Shown in pieces: positions 56,946 to 64,000 of a stretch of 64,000 nt of DNA. The first letter of the stretch is position 1, and every line of letters begins with the position of its first letter. Under the pieces are notes generated by a model, which searched no databases, was not told the origin of the DNA, and saw only the letters and a list, made by a program, of their open reading frames with translations. The stretch spans positions 197,820,698 through 197,884,697 of the forward strand of contig NC_080539.1 in assembly GCF_028640845.1 (NCBI RefSeq), written 5' to 3'. Both the position numbers and the translations under genes were made by a program. This stretch comes from Ahaetulla prasina (taxonomy: Eukaryota > Chordata > Lepidosauria > Squamata > Colubridae).

Positions 56946-59900
56946 AGAATAAAACTTAATCAGATATTCAAATATTACAAACTCTTAAAAGGAAAATTCT
57001 TTATGAACATTCAAAACCAGTAAATAGTGAGGATGCTATAGCTTGCCTTAAAAGAACATGGCAGATGAACACCATGGGGTAACACAGCTTAAATCAAAAG
57101 TATCAGAGGAAGCAACTATCAAATTGTGTTGAAATGACAGGAGTGATGTGCATTTTGGTATAAAAACTAAATAAGAGAAGCATTGGTTTCAACTATTTCA
57201 CAATTTATGGCCGTTGAAATAGCTCTTCTTCCACTAAGGTTTGTGGGTAAGCCAAATGTTAATTACAGAACCACTGTTTTAACCAGAAATAGCCTAGGAT
57301 GTATAAAACAACTTAAAATAACTACTGTACATGTGCTGTGCAATACAGGGGATTGTAAAAATGTGTTTTTAAATTGGCAGTCGTAACTGATAGTTCATGA
57401 AGACATCACTGGTTTAAAAGAAGATCCAGAGTTACTAGTTTGGATTAGTGTTTGAATCTTCGAAGGTTAGCACAGTCTCATCCACATGTGGATGTAGTAA
57501 CCAGAAGTTACTTCTGAAGATTAGACATTTAAAATTACTAAAACACACACGCCTGGACTTCTGTTAGAATTATTACAAAATTCATTAGAGAGTATTTGTT
57601 CTAGAAAGAAGTAAGGAAATGTGACATTTTTTTCCTTTGTAGAACTTAAAAATAACTCTTCACAACAGAAAAGTGGTGCTATGTCATTGGATGCTGAAAT
57701 CATAGTAGATGATTTGCTCTGCCCTAGATGTATCCTGGGCATATTTTTCCTATTTGACAATATTTTATTGAGCAATAATAATATACCATTTTGTGCATTT
57801 TTAAAGTACTGCTATTAGAAGGCACTTTTTTTTTGTATCTTTCAAAGTGTTTGGGATTACAAAGTGTCCTTAGCTATTAACCACATTTGCATTAGTGTAC
57901 TTTAATACATATTTGGCTTATGTCTTATGGTATGGTCTTTATTTTTTAATTTTACTTTGAGAATACATTGGTGCTCTGCCTTTTTATTCCTGTTGGTTGC
58001 TGCTGCTGCTGCTTGTTGGCTCTGGGAGAGGAGGTCTCATTTTGTGAATATGAAACTGAGGGTTTCTGTGGGGCAGAGTTTGTTCACCTCGTTCCTTTGG
58101 AGACAGGCAGTGTTGAAGTACTGCCTGAATTCACTAATTGTAACAAAATATTGTCTTATGCAAAAAATAAGCAATACCTATGACCAAAAACAATTGTATT
58201 AGTTAAATATCTGAGGCCATCAAATTAAATTATGTGCTCCAAGGAAGGTTTTTGATAGAGAATTTAACCTGGGCAGCAGCAGCAGGAAGAGCACAGGAAT
58301 GCCTTTTCCCAGACTTTTGGTCTTTTAAAAAGAATATTAAAATAGAACTTTCTTTCCTGGTTGCTCCCATTTCGCAGGTGTAAGTTTCTACACTTTATTT
58401 CTCTAAGGAGGTATGTATCTATTACTAACATAATGAAGTCTCATTACCTACTTTCTTTGCCCCTTTTGGTTAACTTCCTCTGGCTTTAGTACATCACTGC
58501 TTCTGCCCTTGCAGCTCTTCCTTTTTCAACCCTTCTCAAGGGCCTTTGGTTAAGTATCTGAGAAGTGATGAAGTATCACAGAGCAGTATCAATTTGATTG
58601 GCTTTGAACCAAATAGGTAGGCTGCATTTTCCATTAAAATCATTGCCCTGAGCCTAATATATCTGTAATTCCTTTCCAAAGGCCTGAGTTTTGTATCAGA
58701 TTGTTCAAGCATTCATATTTTCTTTTTGAATTAGGATTTTAAATACATTTAATGTCTTTAGCTCAAGGCTAGTTTTCTTCAAACTTTTCCCCAAAAGGCT
58801 CTAAACTGGGAGTTTATGGTATATCAACTTTGAAACTGAGAAATCAAAAAGCGCAAATATATTTAACTCCAGAGATGGTTAAATACCTAAATATCATGAA
58901 GAGGGAATGTCTGAATTATGGCTCAATTTAGCTTTTGATGAATAAACATCTCATTTCCACTGGCATTTATTTTTTGGGTTCATACATTGATCAGTAAAAT
59001 ATAAATTTGAACAGCTTTTTAGCCTTAAATACTTAATTCTTAAAAGATATAAATTGGGTTTTAGATTTTAAAAAAAACAGGGTTAGAACCAAAAGCAAAT
59101 TTCTTCTTAGAATTATTCTTCTTAGAATTATTCTGGAAGGAGGTATGTCTAAAATACATTGTTAACAATAGGATGAAATGATTCTTCACAATATTTTTAA
59201 GTGACTTCTATATGCCCTCTAAACCTATTAATAAATTATTCTTTTGAATAATTCTTGAAAATATATAAAAGCTAAAAATATTTTTAAAATATGATAAAAC
59301 TGTATCTTTATTGAGAGGAATGTGTTAAGACCAAAGGGAATTTCCATCAATCTCTATGGCTGCCCACAGTTGGGCTGAGGTCCCTGGGCAGGAAAATGGT
59401 GCATCACAATTATCTCTCTCCTACTATTAACTATTTCTGTGTCTGCTGCATATGTTATACATGTATACCTCTAACCTTACATGAATGGATGGTTGGTCCT
59501 GATACATTACAGCTGAACATCTAAAACTATAGTGCTCATTTTGTTAAAGCATAAAATGCTTGCCATTTGTGGTTATGAAACTTATTAGATAGCAAACTAT
59601 TTCAATCATATCAGTAATCTAGTCTTACGTGATGTACAAAATGTTATTTGGTATCTGCTGCTTCAGTGTAGGGTTCAGTTAAAATTTGGTTCCTGGCTTT
59701 CCTTCAACTAATTATACTGTATTCTTCCCTAGTTCATACATTTGAAGCTTACAGAAGCTTCCACAAATGTAACAGGAAGCAGCATCTGGCTCATGTAGTA
59801 CTTTCTTGCATTGTTACCACTGCCTGGTGGAAATTAGAATATGTAGATTGGAGAGTTAAGAGAATTTCTGTATGGTATTCAATGCCCTCAGCAGTGAATA

Positions 59901-60622
59901 GGATAGCCCCGCAAAATTGGGGGAGACCTTGTCTACCAAAGAAAAATAGGATAGTCTGCGATCTCTCCAGGACTGCTTACACCTTCATGAACGCAGGCCA
60001 TAGTACAAATGTTTTGGAAAACAAGGTTTCTGATCCAAATGGGTATTGCCTTTATTTTAATGTGGGTGTATCATTCTAAGGTACCTATTTGTGACTCTGC
60101 TGCAACATACTTTCTTCCCCCCCACTCCCGCCCAATCTTTGTATTTTGTCACCAGAAAATGGGTTAGGTCAATACTTGTCTGCTTATCCCTGCTTTTCCT
60201 ATTTTGTAATTGTAAATTTTAGGATTGTAAATTGTGGGAAAGAACATTTGATTTGTTTTGCAGCCATTGGACGGAGTCAGTGGTGGTGATTCTTGTATCT
60301 GATTATGCACATGTAAACCACCAATGTTAAATCAATGATTTTGTCTGTGTAGCCAATGTGTGCTATGTGCTGTAAATATATTCATATGTTTACCGCTTTA
60401 CAGGAAAAAATTGCACATTCTTTCTGAATGAGACTGCCTCCCCATATCCTTTTAAGAATGAAAGCTCATTGCAAGTAAGAACTTATGGTTGAGAAGAGCT
60501 CTTTCTATATAAATACTCTATAAATATGTATAAATATACTTTTTTAAAGCATGGGTAAAGAAATAAAAATGCATTCATGGAAAGTACTAAGAAATCATTA
60601 TACAATGGAATATGCACAAGTC

Positions 60623-60628
60623 AATAAA
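60623..60628 (+). promoter_or_regulatory. probable distal poly(A) signal of RAPH1
   Basis: AATAAA, followed within 15-30 nt by a GT-rich element (tttgtgtgaggttgttt). A second AATAAA lies 61 nt upstream at 60562. Repeat-derived sequence resumes beyond this point, in line with a transcript end. Confidence 0.5.
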
Positions 60629-60650
60629 GATATACTTAAATTTGTGTGAG

Positions 60651-61215
60651 GTTGTTTCAAGGGATAATTTGCCTCTGCTCTAGAAGGCATCTATCTACCT
60701 GGCAAAACTGCCCATCAGTATTCGGGAAATTCATATTCTTTCATATGAAAACTCCAAATAAAAATTTAAGATTTGTTCATCACATAGATGGGAAATTAGT
60801 AGCGCAATTCTACCATATCCAAATTTGAAGTTTCTATGACAGAGAAGAAGGCAGGGACAGAAAGCTGAACAATCAGAGGCCATAGTATTATTTGCCACAT
60901 AAGCGTCCAAAAACAAGCAAAGCATCACTGCTGCTACTGTATTGGCTAATTTGTGCATGGCTATCGGGGCCCCTGGGCAGTCCAAAGTAAAGTAGAAGAC
61001 CTTGCTGGGTGCTTGAGCTTGAACAGTCAACTTTTAGAAGTTGTTGAAATAGTTTTCCCCTCCTACTTGTGGCTGTTCAGCTGGATCTTCACAGTAGAAG
61101 TTCAGCAAGATTGAGATCACAGCTTATCCACCCAAGACCCAGAATGTTTCTTAAAATGGGTGCAGACTTCAATTTCTTGTAAGCAGTGCTGCAGTTCTGT
61201 TTTCTAAACAGTGTT
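60651..61215. other. downstream flank, nothing recognised
   Basis: The 99-codon minus-strand frame at 60731-61030 has no recognised domain. Confidence 0.35.
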
Positions 61216-61217
61216 CT

Positions 61218-61735
61218 GAGTTTAATGAAGAACGGCAGTATGTAAATTAAATTAAAGCATCATGAAGTTGAACATTCATTAGTTGTCCAGTTAATGAGAG
61301 GTAGATTTAGGTCACCCAGGAAGATGAGAGGATATGGGCAAGAGGTAGCCCATGTTAGCATTGAGGTTAGCATATTTGCATGGGTAATGTCATAGTCAGG
61401 GGCTCTGTAGCGTAGTAAGAATCAAAGAGTAGTGTCAAGGGATAGGTCGCATACAATAGTTTCAGGAAGAGAGAGTTTATGTGCTACTTGGATATTTTTT
61501 AGATTCAGTGACTTTTTGTAAAAGATAGCCACTCCACCACCTCTTCGGTTTTCACGATCTGATCGATAGACTTGATATTCTTCGTTTGAGATAATGGAGT
61601 CAGGAAAGGATGAGTTCAGCCATGTTTTACAAACAAAAATGATATCAAATGTGCCACTGTTTAATAAGAGGATAAGTTCAGGTAATTTGTTGACTATGCT
61701 TCTTGCATGAAGTGTATATAGCAACCAAGATTGCA
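61218..61735 (-). pseudogene. CR1-type LINE endonuclease fragment
   Basis: The minus-strand frame 61422-61724 encodes LYTLHARSIVNKLPELILLL, FDIIFVCKTWLNSSFPDSII and RRGGGVAIFYKKSL, the N-terminal half of the apurinic-type endonuclease of CR1 LINEs. The catalytic Glu of the usual CETW motif is Lys here (CKTW), and the domain stops before the His/Asp catalytic motifs, so it is dead. Confidence 0.75.
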
Positions 61736-61749
61736 GCAGAGGGAGGGAC

Positions 61750-61990
61750 TACAGGTGAAATTCAGCTGGTTCTCACTAGTTCGCTCGAACCATTAGTAAA
61801 TTTGCTTAGGCAGTTCGGAGAACCAGTTAAAAAAAAGTGAAAGAGGTTTTTTTTCTGTCGCCCTTCAGTTAATAGCTCCACATAACAGTTGCAGCTGGAA
61901 TGCAGCCAATACACGCCGAATCAAGTCAATAAATAAATAACAGAACCTGACAGGATTAGGGCAGAGAAACCTATCAATCACCCATCTAGG
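61750..61990. mobile_element. partial hAT-like element (left end only)
   Basis: caggtgaaattcagctggtt, ctagttcgctcgaacc and gttcggagaaccagt resemble the left end of the family at 45613. No matching right end or target duplication was found. Confidence 0.4.
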
Positions 61991-62449
61991 ATGAAACCTT
62001 CAGGAAGGACAAGATTACAAACATTTTCATTATAAAGAGTATTAAGTAACACTTCTATGATCAGCTGGTACTCCCTGGAGTTTCCCCAAGATCTTTTATA
62101 GCTGCTGCAGTGTTGGCTACTTCTTGTTTCTTCCTGGAGGAAAAGAGTACAGGAGGAGACAATGATGCAGCTTGATCATACAGGCCATGAATTTAATGCA
62201 TGTGTGGTCCAGCCAGCTGTATTGCTTCTGCTGCGAAGCACCCAATTTAGAATATAGAGAACATAGAATAATAAGAGTTGGGTTAATGGCTTTTGGCAGC
62301 ATGCCCAGGCTTCCAATTAGCCTGAACAGTTGCTCTTAGTTTCCCTCTCAGCTGCTGCGTTTGCTTTGGGATTGACTTTTTTTAAAAGGAGGGAATGGCT
62401 GTTTTAAGTTTTCTGCATTGTTTTAGTGGTTCCTGGCACTGTCCTTTTG

Positions 62450-62845
62450 GAATATACTTCCCTCACTCTTTTTGAAAGCCTCTAGTGATGACAAGCTATT
62501 TCATTGGTTGATTGGTCTCACCCTTAGGAAATTTCTCCTCAGTCCTAGATTGCTTCTCTCTTTGATTAGTTTCCATCCATTGTTTCTTGTTGTGCCTTTT
62601 GGTGCTTTGGAAAATAGATTGACTCCCTCATTTTTGTAGGAGCCCCTCAAATTTCCTGACAGAACAATTAATCAGTGGAACAACTTGCCTCCAAAAGTTG
62701 TAAATGCTCCAACACCGGAAGTTTTTAAGAAGAGATTGGATAACCATTTGTCTGAAGTGGTGTAGGGTTTCCTGCCTAAGCAGGGAGTTGGACTAGAAGA
62801 CCTCCAAGGTCCTTTCCAACTCTTGTTATTCTATTCTATTTTAAA
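62450..62845. mobile_element. two CR1 3' pieces in opposite orientation
   Basis: 62450-62640 is antisense CR1 (aagctatttcattggttgat; ttgattagtttccatccatt). 62645-62845 is sense (INQWNNLPPKVV, EVFKKRLDNHLSE; caaggtcctttccaactctt) with an ATTCT tail. The pieces overlap in consensus. Confidence 0.65.
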
Positions 62846-62875
62846 TATTGGAACAGTGCTATTTTATTGTGAGTT

Positions 62876-63102
62876 GGACCAAGGAGAAATTTCCTAAGGA
62901 CGAGACCAATCAAGTTGGCCACACCCACCCAGGCACAGGACCCACTTCCCACAGAAAACACTGGGAGCCACAAAACCTGGATAGGTGTGGCTGGGGTGGA
63001 GTGACATTAAGTTGGCCACACCCAGCCACTCACATGACCACCAAGTCACACCCACAGAACCAGTAGGCACTGTAAAAAATTTGAATTTCACCACTGGGAC
63101 GG
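62876..63102. mobile_element. CR1 scrap and hAT-like right end
   Basis: aaggagaaatttcctaagga (62880-62899) is a sense CR1 piece. From 62913 to about 63102 runs gttggccacacccaccc, repeated about 100 bp later, then accaagtcacacccacagaa and ttgaatttcaccactgg, like the right part of the 45613 element. No left end is present. Confidence 0.5.
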
Positions 63103-64000
63103 ACATCTCTTTTCCAACAGTGTCAGCATTTTGGGAGAGAATAGGCCTGCATTTATACTTTTTTGAGAAAAGGGTTCTTTAAACACACCAGAGGTTAAAT
63201 ATATTTTATTTTACCCTCCCACCTCCAAATGTAGTAAAACACATCATTAAAAACTCATACATTATGTTTTTCACTGAATTTTAATGTAATCTTTCTTTAA
63301 AAAAATGTTCTGGGAACCAGTTACCCCAATTTAGAACTCTGAACTGGAAGACTCAAGGGCTTTCTCGGTATGTAGACATAACGAAATACATAATCTAACC
63401 CCTCCCCTATCATTATTAAGGTAATTTGTTAATGCTATATAGAAACTTTTGTATGGTCTAATGCAAAGAATGCATTTTTGCAGGTTCTAGCCCATCAATC
63501 ATTACACACCTGAATTGAATTCCATTCAATCATTTTATCCAGGATAATACCTTAAATTATCTCCAACTTTCTATTTGCCAAGGGATCTATGATTTTCACC
63601 ACTGTTGAATTCTACATTTCTAAAAATGGAATACTATCAACTTCTTTCTAATTGTATGAGGGAGAATATTTTGCTTGTTTTAATATTTACCTGTCTTTGC
63701 TATTTCTGGTTTGCCCAATAGTTATTAAACTAGAAAAGTAGAACTCAGTGAAAGAATGCTGCATGGAAAGGATACAGATGATGAAACACACCAAGTCTTG
63801 GGAGCTCTTTTTTCAAAAGTCTTGAAACAGTATCAAGAGGTTTTAAAACCTTGCCCAAACTATCAATTTTTCAACTCCTTTTAAGGAACTAGTAGCACAC
63901 TGAAAATACGAAAGCAACTATTTTGTATCTGACAGCACGTGTTTTTACTATCTTGTAAATGTGATCTTTTAGTAACACCCTGATATTTATACACCTATAT
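63103..64000. other. downstream flank, nothing recognised
   Basis: AT-rich, with no exon, RNA gene or repeat identified. Confidence 0.4.

Larger units (their letters stand above)
55713..60650 (+). other. RAPH1: RAPH1 3' UTR (probable extent)
   Basis: About 4.9 kb after the stop with few recognisable interspersed repeats, unlike the introns, and generally AT-rich. A TC microsatellite sits at about 56804-56945. A Pumilio-type octamer (tgtaaata) lies near 60371. AATAAA hexamers occur near 56404, 56474, 60562 and 60623. The last two, followed by a GT-rich stretch, are the best distal end. Proximal sites could also be used. Confidence 0.6.

Noticed and set aside
56754..57023. Ser/Leu-rich ORF in the 3' UTR
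   Set aside because: Translation of the TC microsatellite.
60731..61030. 99-codon minus-strand ORF downstream of RAPH1
   Set aside because: No domain, no splice signals, no codon bias that I can see.
61752..63102. One hAT element spanning both hAT-like ends with CR1 pieces inserted
   Set aside because: The 8 bp flanking each end do not match, so a single element is not supported.

Overview
The window is vertebrate nuclear DNA, most likely from a squamate reptile and probably a snake. This rests on the repeats: CR1/L2-like LINEs whose 3' tails seed (ATT)n or pentamer microsatellites, a Bov-B LINE 3' end, a Sauria-type tRNA SINE, other tRNA SINEs with LINE-derived tails, and many short hAT and Tc/mariner-like transposons. 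No species can be named from the sequence alone.

The only protein-coding gene I can support is RAPH1 (lamellipodin, MRL family) on the + strand. All 13 coding exons lie between 14375 and 55712, each bounded by AG/GT splice sites and all phase-compatible. Joined they encode 1249 residues, against about 1250 for the human protein. Domain order is an N-terminal talin-binding-type helix, a low-complexity linker, a coiled coil, an RA domain, a PH domain, a serine-rich linker, and a proline-rich tail of about 650 residues in one last exon. A second, in-frame terminal exon at 52822-52881 would give a 617-residue isoform without the proline-rich tail. The 3' UTR probably runs to about 60650.

Layout: 1-14374 is sequence upstream of the initiator exon (5' intron and/or flank; no 5' UTR exon was recognised), filled with TA-flanked Tc/mariner-like MITEs, hAT elements and SINEs. 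14375-18715 holds the first three coding exons. 18716-37133 is an 18.4-kb intron. 37134-46833 holds exons 4-11 (coiled coil, RA, PH). 46834-52424 is a repeat-rich intron with a LINE inserted inside a MITE, a pentamer satellite and an L1-like insertion. 52425-55712 holds the last exons. 55713 to about 60650 is the 3' UTR. The rest is intergenic, with broken CR1 LINE pieces.

I found no new multi-gene system. The observations most worth following are the alternative terminal exon, a pre-miRNA-sized hairpin in intron 2, a 78-bp-arm inverted repeat in intron 4, a LINE with an intact 462-codon ORF but an internal deletion, and a set of hAT elements with clear 8-bp target duplications, some of which carry NRF1-like palindromes.
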